Of a DNA stretch of 64,000 nucleotides, positions 10,623 to 19,067 are shown one piece after another; the first letter of the stretch is position 1, and the number at the start of each line of letters is the position of its first letter. The stretch is from the NCBI RefSeq assembly GCF_000317535.1, contig NC_019757.1:657001-721000 (forward strand). Reading direction: 5' to 3'. Made by a program: the position numbers and the translations under genes. The notes under the pieces were generated by a model, which was given only the letters and a program-made list of their open reading frames with translations, was not told the DNA's origin and did no database searches. Origin of the DNA: Cylindrospermum stagnale PCC 7417. GTDB lineage: Bacteria > Cyanobacteriota > Cyanobacteriia > Cyanobacteriales > Nostocaceae.

Positions 10623-11486
10623 TCATTCTTTAAATTTTTGCTCAATTTGCAGATATTCAGGAACACCGTTGAGTTTTTGGAAATCTGGGAAATTAACTAA
10701 GCCGGGAAAATTAGCGGTGGTTCCCTGTTCTTTGAGGTGACGGAAACAATTGCTCATTACTTGGGTGACGGCTAACAATGCCGTAAGCGGGAAAAAGACA
10801 ATTTTGAAACCCAGATTTTGTAATTCTGCTGGGGAAATTTCGGGAGTTTTTCCACCTTCAACGATGTTGGCTACTAATGGTATATCAGGGAAAGTAGCGG
10901 CGATAATTTGCAATTCGGCAACAGATTGGGGCGCTTCGATAAACAGCACATCGGCACCGGCGGCGATGTAGGCTTTTCCCCGTGCGATCGCATCTTCTAA
11001 ACCGAGAGGCCCACGGGCATCAGTGCGGGCGATAATCACCAAACCGCCATCGCCACGGGTTTCTACTGCGGCGCGGATTTTCCCTGCGTGTTCTGCCATT
11101 GGGATCACTCGCTTCCCCTCAAAATGTCCGCACTTTTTCGGCCATTCCTGATCTTCCAAAATCACTCCCGCCAAACCCAACTGCACCGCATCTTTAATAG
11201 TGCGAATCACATTCAAGGCGTTACCATAGCCTGTGTCTAAATCGGCAATTAGGGGTATATTTATTGACTGAGCAATCCGTCCCACACTGTAGAGGTTCTC
11301 CGTCGCCGTGAGAAAACCGTAATCTGGTAAACCCAGTGTAGAAGCAGCAATCCCAAAGCCACTGGTAGCGGCGACATCAAAACCTTGCTGTTCCACCAGC
11401 TTTGCACCCAGACAGTCATAAACCCCAGGAATGATGATAATTTCAGGACGCGTCAGTAACTGCCGCAGTTTTTCGCCAGAAGACAT
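10623..11486 (-). CDS. Isocitrate lyase / PEP mutase family enzyme
   Basis: A 287-residue TIM-barrel protein. The Mg-binding aspartates are in ADLDTGYGN (Asp82, Asp84), followed by EDQ (111-113), and the mobile-loop signature is KKCGHF (117-122, Cys119). A Cys in this loop is typical of the C-C lyases (isocitrate lyase, 2-methylisocitrate lyase, oxaloacetate hydrolase-like), while true PEP mutases carry a different loop. A lyase or hydrolase on a 2-hydroxy or 2-oxo dicarboxylate is therefore more likely than phosphonate chemistry. The exact substrate is unknown. It is divergent from the RCCR-like gene across about 180 bases and may belong to the same functional neighbourhood. Confidence 0.85.
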   Translation of the reverse strand: MSSGEKLRQLLTRPEIIIIPGVYDCLGAKLVEQQGFDVAATSGFGIAASTLGLPDYGFLTATENLYSVGRIAQSINIPLIADLDTGYGNALNVIRTIKDAVQLGLAGVILEDQEWPKKCGHFEGKRVIPMAEHAGKIRAAVETRGDGGLVIIARTDARGPLGLEDAIARGKAYIAAGADVLFIEAPQSVAELQIIAATFPDIPLVANIVEGGKTPEISPAELQNLGFKIVFFPLTALLAVTQVMSNCFRHLKEQGTTANFPGLVNFPDFQKLNGVPEYLQIEQKFKE

Positions 11487-11670
11487 AAAGCTATTTGCAA
11501 ATGCAGACTTGTTTTGAGAATACAGCTACTTGGCTCACCAGAACACAAATCATCGGAGTTTTCAGCAACGCTGTATCAATTTTTAACGCCGTGGAGCAAA
11601 AAAATGTGGGATTCTCTTAGCTGAAGTGAGGAATTTAATTAAATTTGAGCTAAAGGGAACAGATGTAAAA

Positions 11671-12450
11671 ATGCTTGAGCAACAACCTGATCCAAATATA
11701 TTTCAGCAGTTGTGGACTATTACCAATGAACTCCGCCAGAAACTGGAGGCTCGTTTTTCCCTCAATCCAGAATCTTCGACACAAGATTTAAGAGAATACA
11801 GCAGTTTGGATGGTAAAATCAGAGGTTCTCTCACCGCTTTTTCGGGAGAAGAAATTGATTGGCTGGTGCATTCATGGCTGGGGAACCCGGAAAAATTAAA
11901 TTTTAATACCATGCGTCTTACTACCTGGTTAGGTCCACATATTAAAGTTCCCCATCTGGCATTTGAATTTGGCACAGTTCCGAATCTTTTCTTCTACATG
12001 GATTATATTCCCCGGATTGAGATGTTAACCGATCTGGATTATCTGGAACGTTATTATGAGCCAGTTAACCAAACATTTTTGAAGTTGCAAGCCGATCAGC
12101 GTCTTGTGCCATTTACTAGCAAAAGCGTGTATGTCCGCCTGTTTCAATCGCCGATTAGCCTGTGCTACACCAGCGCCCCTAGTGAGGATGCCCTCGAATT
12201 AACTCGCACAGTAGCACACGAAATGCTAGATCGCTGGCTCATCTGGGTAGAAGAAGCTGAACCTGTACCATCCCAGGCGCGGGAGGCTTTAGCGGCGCGG
12301 GATTTTTGGCTACGTCGCACCAGTGCTGAAGCTGATCCTGGCAATAAGTTGGCTGTGCAACTGTTGGGAGGAGAATTGACAGATAAACTGGTGCGATCGC
12401 TTTGGGGAGGGATTAAGTTGGGCGGTGGGCCATCGTATCCTATGAATTAA
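11671..12450 (+). CDS. Red chlorophyll catabolite reductase-like protein
   Basis: A 259-residue protein that I match by eye to plant RCCR (ACD2): the spacing of SWLGNP...LDYLERYYE...VYVRLFQSP...RDFWLRRTSAE follows the plant protein along most of its length. RCCR belongs to the ferredoxin-dependent bilin reductase superfamily and reduces a linear tetrapyrrole from chlorophyll breakdown. Two acidic residues reported as important in the plant enzyme appear to be kept (Glu99 in HLAFEFGT, Asp211 in ARDFWLRR). The frame opens at GTG 11626, but ATG 11671 gives the more natural N-terminus. It is followed 26 bases later by the nitrilase-like gene. The true substrate here is not known; it may be another tetrapyrrole. 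Confidence 0.72.
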   Translation: MLEQQPDPNIFQQLWTITNELRQKLEARFSLNPESSTQDLREYSSLDGKIRGSLTAFSGEEIDWLVHSWLGNPEKLNFNTMRLTTWLGPHIKVPHLAFEFGTVPNLFFYMDYIPRIEMLTDLDYLERYYEPVNQTFLKLQADQRLVPFTSKSVYVRLFQSPISLCYTSAPSEDALELTRTVAHEMLDRWLIWVEEAEPVPSQAREALAARDFWLRRTSAEADPGNKLAVQLLGGELTDKLVRSLWGGIKLGGGPSYPMN

Positions 12451-12476
12451 TAGTAGGAAACTTGGGAGACAGCAGT

Positions 12477-13520
12477 ATGTCAGCTAACACCGATCATTTA
12501 GACTCATTCCGCGCCCTGGCCCTGCAAGTCACAAGTCATGCAGTGAATCAAGCAAGCGATCGCACCCAAGCCCAGACATTAATCCAAAATACCATTCACC
12601 GCTTAGGGCAACAAATCGCCGCCAGCATTGCTTTTATCGGCTTTGACTGTCGTTTAATTGTCCTCCCAGAATATTTCCTCACAGGTTTTCCCTTAGGAGA
12701 ATCTTTAGCAGTGTGGGCAGAAAAAGCCTGTATAGAAATGGCAGGTGCTGAGTATGAAGCACTCGGTAAAATTGCTCAAAAACATCGAATTTTTCTAGCT
12801 GGTAACGCCTACGAACTCGATGCCAATTTTCCGGGGTTGTACTTCCAAACCTGCTTTGTAATTGACCCTTCTGGCTCAGTTATTTTGCGGTATCGGCGGC
12901 TAAATTCGATGTTTGCCCCCACACCCCACGATGTTTGGGATAAGTATCTCGATTGTTATGGGTTAGAGGGCGTTTTTCCCGTAGCCAAAACCGAAATTGG
13001 TAATTTAGCCGCTTTGGCATCAGAAGAAATTTTGTATCCAGAAGTCGCCCGGTGTCTAGCAATGCGAGGAGCAGAGATTTTTCTGCATTCCACATCGGAA
13101 GTGTATAGCAAGAACCTCACGCCGAAAGATGCTGCCAAAATCTCCCGCGCCGTGGAAAATATGGCTTACGTAGTTTCAGCCAATACCGCAGGCATCGCTA
13201 ATAGCCCGATTCCCATTGCTTCTGTAGATGGTGGCTCAAAAATCATTGATCATCGAGGGATAGTTTTAGCTGAAACAGGCTCTGGTGAAAGCATGGCAGC
13301 CTTTGCAGAGATTGATTTAGCCGCCTTAAAACGCGATCGCCATCGACCAGGGTTAAATAATTTACTTTCACGCCAGCGGTTTGAGCTATACGCCGACAGT
13401 TACCGCCAGCCACACTTCTACCCTGCTAATACTATGCTGGAATCAGACGTTGACCGCAAACACTTTATCCGAACACAGCAAGAAACCATTGAACGCCTAG
13501 CCAAATTAGGGCTTATTTGA
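12477..13520 (+). CDS. Nitrilase-superfamily protein, catalytic Cys and Lys replaced
   Basis: A 347-residue carbon-nitrogen hydrolase fold. The general-base Glu is kept in LIVLPEYFLTGF (Glu65). The usual YRK motif reads RYRRLN, so the catalytic Lys position is Arg141. The nucleophile region, normally of the form ICYDxxFPE, reads ASEEILYPEVARC, placing Ser182 where the catalytic Cys belongs. Two of three triad residues are therefore substituted and classical amidase or nitrilase chemistry is unlikely; it may be a binding or scaffold protein, or use another mechanism. ATG 12477 follows GGGAG by 8 bases; an in-frame TTG at 12462 is less likely. It probably forms one transcription unit with the RCCR-like gene and the dehydrogenase. 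Confidence 0.8.
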   Translation: MSANTDHLDSFRALALQVTSHAVNQASDRTQAQTLIQNTIHRLGQQIAASIAFIGFDCRLIVLPEYFLTGFPLGESLAVWAEKACIEMAGAEYEALGKIAQKHRIFLAGNAYELDANFPGLYFQTCFVIDPSGSVILRYRRLNSMFAPTPHDVWDKYLDCYGLEGVFPVAKTEIGNLAALASEEILYPEVARCLAMRGAEIFLHSTSEVYSKNLTPKDAAKISRAVENMAYVVSANTAGIANSPIPIASVDGGSKIIDHRGIVLAETGSGESMAAFAEIDLAALKRDRHRPGLNNLLSRQRFELYADSYRQPHFYPANTMLESDVDRKHFIRTQQETIERLAKLGLI

Positions 13521-13550
13521 TTATGACCATTAAACAATTCAAAATTCAAA

Positions 13551-13631
13551 AATGACCAATGACCAATGACCAATGACTAATGACTAATGACTAATGACTA
13601 ATGACTAATGACTAATGACTAATGACTAATG
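13551..13631. repeat. Heptanucleotide tandem array (STRR type)
   Basis: Eleven units of AATGAC(C/T) in perfect 7-base register from 13551 to 13627. A twelfth, slightly diverged unit (AATGACA) contains the ATG of the aldehyde dehydrogenase gene at 13629. Short tandemly repeated repetitive heptamers are known from heterocystous cyanobacteria. Each unit carries an ATG, and because 7 is not a multiple of 3 these fall in all frames. Confidence 0.92.
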
Positions 13632-15050
13632 ACAAAACCAATAGAAGTCCGCAACCCCCGAACTGGCAAATACGACTACGTAATTATCCCACCGCCCCCC
13701 AAGCTACTGGCACAGCAATGTAACCGCATCCGCAGGGCACAAGTTAGTTGGCAGCAAATGGGTCTAGAAGGCAGAATTGAAGCCTTACAGCAGTGGAAGC
13801 AAGTCATCTTATCTGAACGCGAACAGCTGACAGATGCTTTAGTCAATGACACAGGAAGATTGTCAATATCCATACTAGAAATAGACTCCTTCCTCTCTAG
13901 CATCGACCGCTGGTGTAATTTAGCGCCACAGTTGCTGCAAGAATCAGCAAAAAACACATCCATCCCCTTTATCGCCTTACAACAAACATCAGTTCCTTAC
14001 TCCCTAGTGGCGGTAATTAGCCCCTGGAATTTTCCCCTGTTGCTGTCTACAATTGACACAATTCCGGCATTGCTAGCGGGTTGTGCCGTTATCGTCAAAC
14101 CCAGTGAAATTGCCCCCCGCTTCGTAGCACCGCTAATGACCGCACTTAATGCCGTCCCCAAATTGCGCGATGTCTTAACTTTTGTTGAGGGAGCAGGACA
14201 AACGGGAGCAGCTTTGATTGAAAATGTAGATTTGGTATGTTTTACAGGCAGTGTAGAAACTGGGAGAAGAGTTGCAGAAGCCGCAGCTAAAAACTTTATT
14301 CCGGCTTTTTTAGAATTAGGAGGAAAAGACCCAGCAATAGTTTTAGAATCAGCCAATTTAGAATTAGCCACCTCAGCAATATTGTGGGGTGCAGTCGTCA
14401 ACACCGGACAGTCATGCCTCTCAATTGAGCGAATTTATGTTGCTGAATCTATATTTGAAGAGTTTTATCATAAATTAGTCACTAAAGCTTCTCGCCTCCA
14501 ACTAGCCTATCCCACAATTGAAAGTGGTGAAATTGGCCCCATCATTGCTGAACACCAAGCAGCAATTATTAAAGATCATTTACAGGATGCAGTCTCCAAA
14601 GGAGCAGTTATTCACTGTGGCGGTAAAGTTGAAGAATTAGGCGGGGGTTGGTGGTGTCGTCCCACAGTTCTCACCGAGATTGACCATTCAATGGAGGTGA
14701 TGACAGAAGAAACATTTGGCCCAATCATGCCAGTAATGGCTTTTGCCACAATTGAGGAAGCAGTGGATTTGGCAAACGACTCAATTTATGGGTTGAGTGC
14801 TGCTGTGTTTGCCGAGTCAGAAAAGTTAGCATTAGAAGTTGCCCAGCAGATAGATGCAGGTGCAATTAGTATCAACGATGCTGCCTTAACAGCAATTATG
14901 CATGAAGGAGAGAAAAACGCTTTCAAGTTCTCCGGCATGGGTGGTTCACGTATGGGTGCAGCAGCATTGAAACGGTTTCTACGAAAAAAAGCTTTTCTGA
15001 TGAAAACTAATTCTATTAATGACCCTTGGTGGTTTAATAATGAGGAATAA
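13629..15050 (+). CDS. NAD(P)-dependent aldehyde dehydrogenase
   Basis: A 473-residue aldehyde dehydrogenase superfamily member oxidising an aldehyde to the acid. It has SPWNFP (131-136), the cofactor-binding Lys in IVKPSE (Lys157), FTGSVETGRR, the general base Glu229 in FLELGGKD and the catalytic Cys263 in NTGQSCLS. All are intact. The start codon lies inside the last unit of the heptamer array, so there is no ordinary ribosome-binding site; the next in-frame ATG is far inside the protein. It sits between the nitrilase-like gene and a DUF3598 gene on the same strand. The substrate is unknown; the neighbourhood hints at a special metabolic pathway. Confidence 0.93.
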   Translation: MTKPIEVRNPRTGKYDYVIIPPPPKLLAQQCNRIRRAQVSWQQMGLEGRIEALQQWKQVILSEREQLTDALVNDTGRLSISILEIDSFLSSIDRWCNLAPQLLQESAKNTSIPFIALQQTSVPYSLVAVISPWNFPLLLSTIDTIPALLAGCAVIVKPSEIAPRFVAPLMTALNAVPKLRDVLTFVEGAGQTGAALIENVDLVCFTGSVETGRRVAEAAAKNFIPAFLELGGKDPAIVLESANLELATSAILWGAVVNTGQSCLSIERIYVAESIFEEFYHKLVTKASRLQLAYPTIESGEIGPIIAEHQAAIIKDHLQDAVSKGAVIHCGGKVEELGGGWWCRPTVLTEIDHSMEVMTEETFGPIMPVMAFATIEEAVDLANDSIYGLSAAVFAESEKLALEVAQQIDAGAISINDAALTAIMHEGEKNAFKFSGMGGSRMGAAALKRFLRKKAFLMKTNSINDPWWFNNEE

Positions 15051-15071
15051 GTAATTAAAAAGGAGATTCTA

Positions 15072-15518
15072 ATGTCTAACATTCGTCAAGAGATGCCCGT
15101 ACTTGCCCGTCATGAAGGAGATTGGGTGGGTACTTATACCCTGATTGATCCAACAGGAAAAATTATCGACAGCCATCAGTCTCATTTAAGCTGTCAGTTT
15201 CCTGAAAATGCACCTCATTCATACTACCAAATCAATCGTTATACCTGGGATGATGGTAAACAAGAAGAACATCAATTTCCAGCAACCTATAGAGACAAAA
15301 AAATCTGGTTTGACACAGAACGTATTTTAGGTAAAGCCTGGGAAGTCGATGATTCTACAGTTATTTTGTGGTTTGCTTATAAAAATTTTCCAGAAATGTA
15401 CTTATATGAAATGATTCAAATTAGTCCTGACAATAACTATCGTGCCCGTACATGGCAATGGTTTAAAAATCATCAAGTCTACCAACGTACTCTAATTCAA
15501 GAAGAACGACTAAAATAG
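15072..15518 (+). CDS. DUF3598 lipocalin-like protein
   Basis: A 148-residue beta-rich protein whose N-terminus (EMPVLARHEGDWVGTYTLID) and body (YQINRYTWDDGKQEEHQF, IWFDTERILGKAWEVDD) fit the cyanobacterial DUF3598 family, thought to adopt a calycin/lipocalin barrel like the CpcS/CpcT-type bilin lyases and small-ligand carriers. There is no catalytic motif. A good ribosome-binding site (AAAGGAG, 7 bases before ATG) is present, 21 bases after the aldehyde dehydrogenase stop, so it is probably in the same operon. A ligand-binding or chaperone role for a hydrophobic or tetrapyrrole metabolite is an inference from fold and neighbours only. Confidence 0.72.
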   Translation: MSNIRQEMPVLARHEGDWVGTYTLIDPTGKIIDSHQSHLSCQFPENAPHSYYQINRYTWDDGKQEEHQFPATYRDKKIWFDTERILGKAWEVDDSTVILWFAYKNFPEMYLYEMIQISPDNNYRARTWQWFKNHQVYQRTLIQEERLK

Positions 15519-15556
15519 TAATTTCAACTCTAATTTTAATTTAGCAAGGTATAGGC

Positions 15557-16945
15557 ATGGCAAAAGGCGACAAAGTAAACTTTTCTAATCCTAGTGGTTT
15601 CCCAGAATTTCTACCTAGCGAAAAGCGTCTAGAGTTATATTTACTGGATATTATCCGTCGTGTTTTTGAAAGCTACGGATTTACACCCATTGAAACGCCA
15701 GCAGTAGAACGGTTAGAGGTTCTACAAGCTAAAGGTAATCAAGGGGATAACATTATTTATGGTATTGATACTATTCTGCCACCAAATCGGCAGGCTGAGA
15801 AGGATAAATCTGGTGATTCTGGTTCAGAAGCCAGGGCTTTAAAGTTTGACCAAACAGTTCCTTTAGCAGCATATATTGCCCGTCATCTAAATGAATTAAC
15901 CTTTCCCTTTGCTCGCTACCAAATGGATATGGTTTTTCGCGGTGAACGGGCAAAAGATGGGCGGTTTCGTCAATTTCGTCAGTGCGATATTGATGTGGTG
16001 GCGCGTAGTCAACTCAGCTTGCTCTACGATGCTCAGATGCCGGCAATTATCACAGAAATATTTACAGCAATTAACATTGGTGATTTTCTAATTCGCATCA
16101 ACAATCGCAAAGTTCTTACTGGTTTTTTTCAGTCGGTGGGCATTGCTGAAAACCAAATTAAATCCTGTATTGGGATTATTGATAATCTGGAAAAAATCGG
16201 TGAAACTAAGGTAAAACAAGATTTAGAGAAAGAGGGTGTTTCAGTAGAGCAGGTGCAAAAAATAATTGATTTTATTAAAATCGATGGTGGAGTAGATGAG
16301 GTATTAGATAAGCTCAAGCACCTTGCAGAAAATTTGCCAGAAGCAGAACAATTTAGTTTGGGAGTTGTTGAACTTGAAACAGTAATTACAGGAGTGCGTA
16401 ATCTCGGAGTTCCCGAAAATTGCTTCTGCATTGATTTACGTATTGCCCGTGGTCTTAATTACTATACTGGCACAGTTTACGAAACAACTTTGTTAGGACA
16501 TGAAGCCTTGGGTAGTATTTGTTCTGGTGGTAGATATGAAGAGTTAGTCGGGGTATTTTTGGGCGAGAAAATGCCTGGTGTGGGTATTTCTATCGGCTTA
16601 ACTCGCTTAATTAGTCGCTTACTAAAAGCTGGCATTCTCAATACTTTAGCTGCTACACCAGCCCAAGTGATGGTGGTGAATATGCAAGAGGATTTGATGC
16701 CCACTTATTTAAAAGTATCACAACAATTACGTCAGGCTGGTATTAATGTTGTAACTAGCTTTGATAAAAAAGGATTAGGTAAACAATTCCAGTTAGCTGA
16801 AAAACAGGGAATTGAATTTTGCGTAATTATTGGTTCTGAGGAAGCAGCGGCGCAAAAGTCATCACTTAAGGATTTAAAATCAGGTGAGCAAGTAGAAGTG
16901 ATGCTGGAAAATTTGGCAGAGGAAATTAAACGCAGACTGGCTTAA
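15557..16945 (+). CDS. hisS: Histidine--tRNA ligase (archaeal/eukaryotic-like type)
   Basis: A 462-residue class II synthetase. It has the N-terminal core GFPEFLPSEKRLELYLLD, motif 2 (FRGERAKDGRFRQFRQCDID, about 128-147), the histidine-specific RGLNYYTGT (298-306) and a C-terminal anticodon-binding domain (from about 365). The sequence before motif 2 (LKFDQTVPLAAYIARHL) resembles the archaeal/eukaryotic subtype rather than the E. coli type. In motif 3 the usual GxER reads GLTR. It charges tRNA-His. It lies 38 bases after the DUF3598 gene inside the accessory neighbourhood; it may be the housekeeping enzyme or a second copy, which this window cannot decide. The distinct paralogue hisZ is at 34.4-35.7 kb. 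Confidence 0.88.
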   Translation: MAKGDKVNFSNPSGFPEFLPSEKRLELYLLDIIRRVFESYGFTPIETPAVERLEVLQAKGNQGDNIIYGIDTILPPNRQAEKDKSGDSGSEARALKFDQTVPLAAYIARHLNELTFPFARYQMDMVFRGERAKDGRFRQFRQCDIDVVARSQLSLLYDAQMPAIITEIFTAINIGDFLIRINNRKVLTGFFQSVGIAENQIKSCIGIIDNLEKIGETKVKQDLEKEGVSVEQVQKIIDFIKIDGGVDEVLDKLKHLAENLPEAEQFSLGVVELETVITGVRNLGVPENCFCIDLRIARGLNYYTGTVYETTLLGHEALGSICSGGRYEELVGVFLGEKMPGVGISIGLTRLISRLLKAGILNTLAATPAQVMVVNMQEDLMPTYLKVSQQLRQAGINVVTSFDKKGLGKQFQLAEKQGIEFCVIIGSEEAAAQKSSLKDLKSGEQVEVMLENLAEEIKRRLA

Positions 16946-16960
16946 TTAAAATTAAGAATT

Positions 16961-17386
16961 CTAGTTTTTTTTCAACCAATCTCCAATACCATAAGGGTCA
17001 TTTAGGGGAGCAGATACATGTTCGTGCCGTATCTGCCAGTGACTAACTTCATTTTTTTGAAGCACAAAAGTAGCGCGGAATGTTCGTTGGATAACTTGAC
17101 CTTTCACGGCTACTGTCAGTTGCACCATTCCCGCTACCCAAGCCAAATGTTCGCTTTCTTCGGTAAAGGGGCCTTCTACCCATTCGATGTTTTCTAACTT
17201 GAGTAGAGAATCGCAAAAATCCTGCCAGCCTTTAGCAATATTGGTATAGCCAATAGTAGAGTAGCGAGGCCCTTCCACAAAAACGTAAGTATCCTCTTGA
17301 GGAAGGTAATTCTGGCAGATTTGAACTGCTTCTTTCTGAAGAACAGCGCGAAAAAAACTATCAATTTGCTCTATTGCAGTTGTCAT
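16961..17386 (-). CDS. SnoaL/NTF2-like protein
   Basis: A 141-residue protein with the alpha+beta cone layout of NTF2/SnoaL_3 proteins: N-terminal helices (AIEQIDSFFRAVLQKEAVQI), a strand pair about YVFVEGPRYSTIGY, helix GWQDFCDSLL and a long beta meander (WVAGMVQLTVAVKGQVIQRT, QIRHEHVSAP). The family includes polyketide cyclases, dehydratases, isomerases and non-enzymatic binders, so function cannot be assigned. It is the last gene of a tight three-gene operon behind the methyltransferase and the small helical protein (8-base gap), and converges with hisS 15 bases away. Confidence 0.78.
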   Translation of the reverse strand: MTTAIEQIDSFFRAVLQKEAVQICQNYLPQEDTYVFVEGPRYSTIGYTNIAKGWQDFCDSLLKLENIEWVEGPFTEESEHLAWVAGMVQLTVAVKGQVIQRTFRATFVLQKNEVSHWQIRHEHVSAPLNDPYGIGDWLKKN

Positions 17387-17394
17387 TTTAGTTT

Positions 17395-17757
17395 TTAGCT
17401 ACGTCCAAGTTCTTCGGCAATCTCTTCTATATCCTGATTGTTTTCGGGATATTCCAATGCTTCGAGTTCCTGTTGAATTATCCGAAGTATGCGAGAAATG
17501 TATTCTGCATGCCATCGCTGGCGTTGTTCAGCTGCTGTTTTGTCGGGTTCGTAGGCATCAATTTCTGATTGACTTAGTATACCTTTCGATGCTAAGAGAC
17601 GCTCTATAGTATCCAAACGTTCGCGTGTAACTGCATGTTCCATAGCTATAGCTATAGTAATATTCAGTACCCGTTCAACAGCAGGATCGTTAAAGAAATA
17701 GGGACGTTGACCCTTACTCTTATTACTTGCTAACAAGATGTCATTAATATCTTGCAT
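17395..17757 (-). CDS. Small helical protein of unknown function
   Basis: A 120-residue, largely helical protein with no motif I can assign with certainty. The middle (ERLDTIERLLASKGILSQSE) is amphipathic, then WHAEYISRILRIIQQELEAL and an acidic tail. Its position between a methyltransferase and an NTF2-like protein, with gaps of 26 and 8 bases, suggests a partner protein of one of them. ATG 17757 is taken; an in-frame GTG sits 6 bases upstream. I have a weak impression that similar small helical proteins accompany such methyltransferases in other bacteria, which a search could test. Confidence 0.6.
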   Translation of the reverse strand: MQDINDILLASNKSKGQRPYFFNDPAVERVLNITIAIAMEHAVTRERLDTIERLLASKGILSQSEIDAYEPDKTAAEQRQRWHAEYISRILRIIQQELEALEYPENNQDIEEIAEELGRS

Positions 17758-17783
17758 ATTCACTTATTTTAAGATTAAAAACA

Positions 17784-18974
17784 CTAGCTTTTCCAGACAC
17801 CAAATGCATTCCAAACAGGAGAACGACCGTAATCTTCCACTATTTCATCTGTTTTTTGATTTTCTTCGAGATCATTTACGGCTTTAACACCTATTTGGAT
17901 AAATGCGTCTTCTGGGAAACCAGCTTGGATCATCAGTTTTTTTACATCTATGTCATGCATCTTAGACCAAAATGGTTCATTGTTGTAATAGGCATCCCAA
18001 TCGCGGATGAATTGTTCGTATAGATCCATGTTTTTGGTGTATTGCGGCTGTTCGATATGAAGGGTTAAACCACCAAATTGCAGCAGGCGATAAATTTCTT
18101 CCATAATTCGGTGAAGTGTTTTGTTGGAAGTTTCATGCAAAAACATCGTGGTTTGTATCCAATCAAATGACTCATCTGCAAATTCTGTGTTCGCACCATC
18201 CATTTGGATAAAAGTAACGTTTTTTATGCCAAGGTCTTGAGCGCGAGCATGTCCATATCTCAACATGGGAGCAGCTATATCAATAGCAATTACTTCGGCG
18301 TCGGGATAAGCTTGCGCTATGGGAATGACGTTGTGACCCAATCCACAACCTATGTCAAGTATACGTTTGGGCTGAAATTTGGGGGAATCTTTTTTCAGCC
18401 ACTGTACAATGGCTTTGCCTCCTGCATCGCTCATTCGCCCTAGTAAGCCAGCCGTTGTCACAAATATTCCAGAGTCATAATTAGCCGCAGATGTTACATC
18501 TTTCTCTATGAGTTCTGTATAGTAACTGCCGGGCATGCAGTGATGATCTACTGCTTGAATATAATGAGGTATTTCTAGGTCTGGATTGAGTTTAAGGGTA
18601 TCTTTGCCCTGATTTAAACGCTGTGCTTTTTCTGCCAGTTGATTTGCTTGACGTAAAACCATTGAACGACCTGCTTGTTGTCTCATTTCCATAGCGGATC
18701 TGCGTAAAGCACTCCAAGCCTGATAGTAAGGATCGTTTTTCATGGCTTCTCGCACTTCTTCTCGTGTTTCAAAGTCCCGACTTTGTGCTTTTTGAAAGTT
18801 TGGACGAACACGTTTTTCATATGCAATTTTGTTGCCTGGAGATACAGTAGTTGCCAAATGACGAGTTAAATTTGCCAGAAAATTATAACGAGCGATTTCG
18901 TCGTGTTTAGCTTCTGGAAACACTGCATGTTTTTCTACTCTATTCCAAACAGGAGGTAGGTTGTTTTGAGTCAT
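17784..18974 (-). CDS. Class I SAM-dependent methyltransferase with helical N-terminal domain
   Basis: A 396-residue protein. The N-terminal ~170 residues are helical (with KNDPYYQAWSALRRSAMEMR) and end in a region with VDHHCMPGSYYTEL. The Rossmann methyltransferase domain starts about residue 200 with the SAM motif ILDIGCGLGHNV and an acidic residue after strand 2 (VIAIDIAAPML); FADESFDWIQTTMFLHE is the motif II/post region. The substrate is unknown. ATG 18974 is preferred over an upstream in-frame start at 19052, because the extra 26 codons would run through a HIP1-rich repeat. First gene of a three-gene operon. Confidence 0.85.
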   Translation of the reverse strand: MTQNNLPPVWNRVEKHAVFPEAKHDEIARYNFLANLTRHLATTVSPGNKIAYEKRVRPNFQKAQSRDFETREEVREAMKNDPYYQAWSALRRSAMEMRQQAGRSMVLRQANQLAEKAQRLNQGKDTLKLNPDLEIPHYIQAVDHHCMPGSYYTELIEKDVTSAANYDSGIFVTTAGLLGRMSDAGGKAIVQWLKKDSPKFQPKRILDIGCGLGHNVIPIAQAYPDAEVIAIDIAAPMLRYGHARAQDLGIKNVTFIQMDGANTEFADESFDWIQTTMFLHETSNKTLHRIMEEIYRLLQFGGLTLHIEQPQYTKNMDLYEQFIRDWDAYYNNEPFWSKMHDIDVKKLMIQAGFPEDAFIQIGVKAVNDLEENQKTDEIVEDYGRSPVWNAFGVWKS

Positions 18975-19067
18975 AGTTATTTCGGGGATTTTGTGATTAA
19001 TTATGCGATCGCTATGCCTACGGTGGGGCGGAGACCATCGCTGTTTTGGCAAACTACTTGTCGGGTT

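Noticed and set aside
10623-11486. A phosphonate biosynthesis gene (PEP mutase)
   Set aside because: The loop KKCGH with a Cys is that of the lyase branch. No phosphonopyruvate decarboxylase or other phosphonate gene is near.
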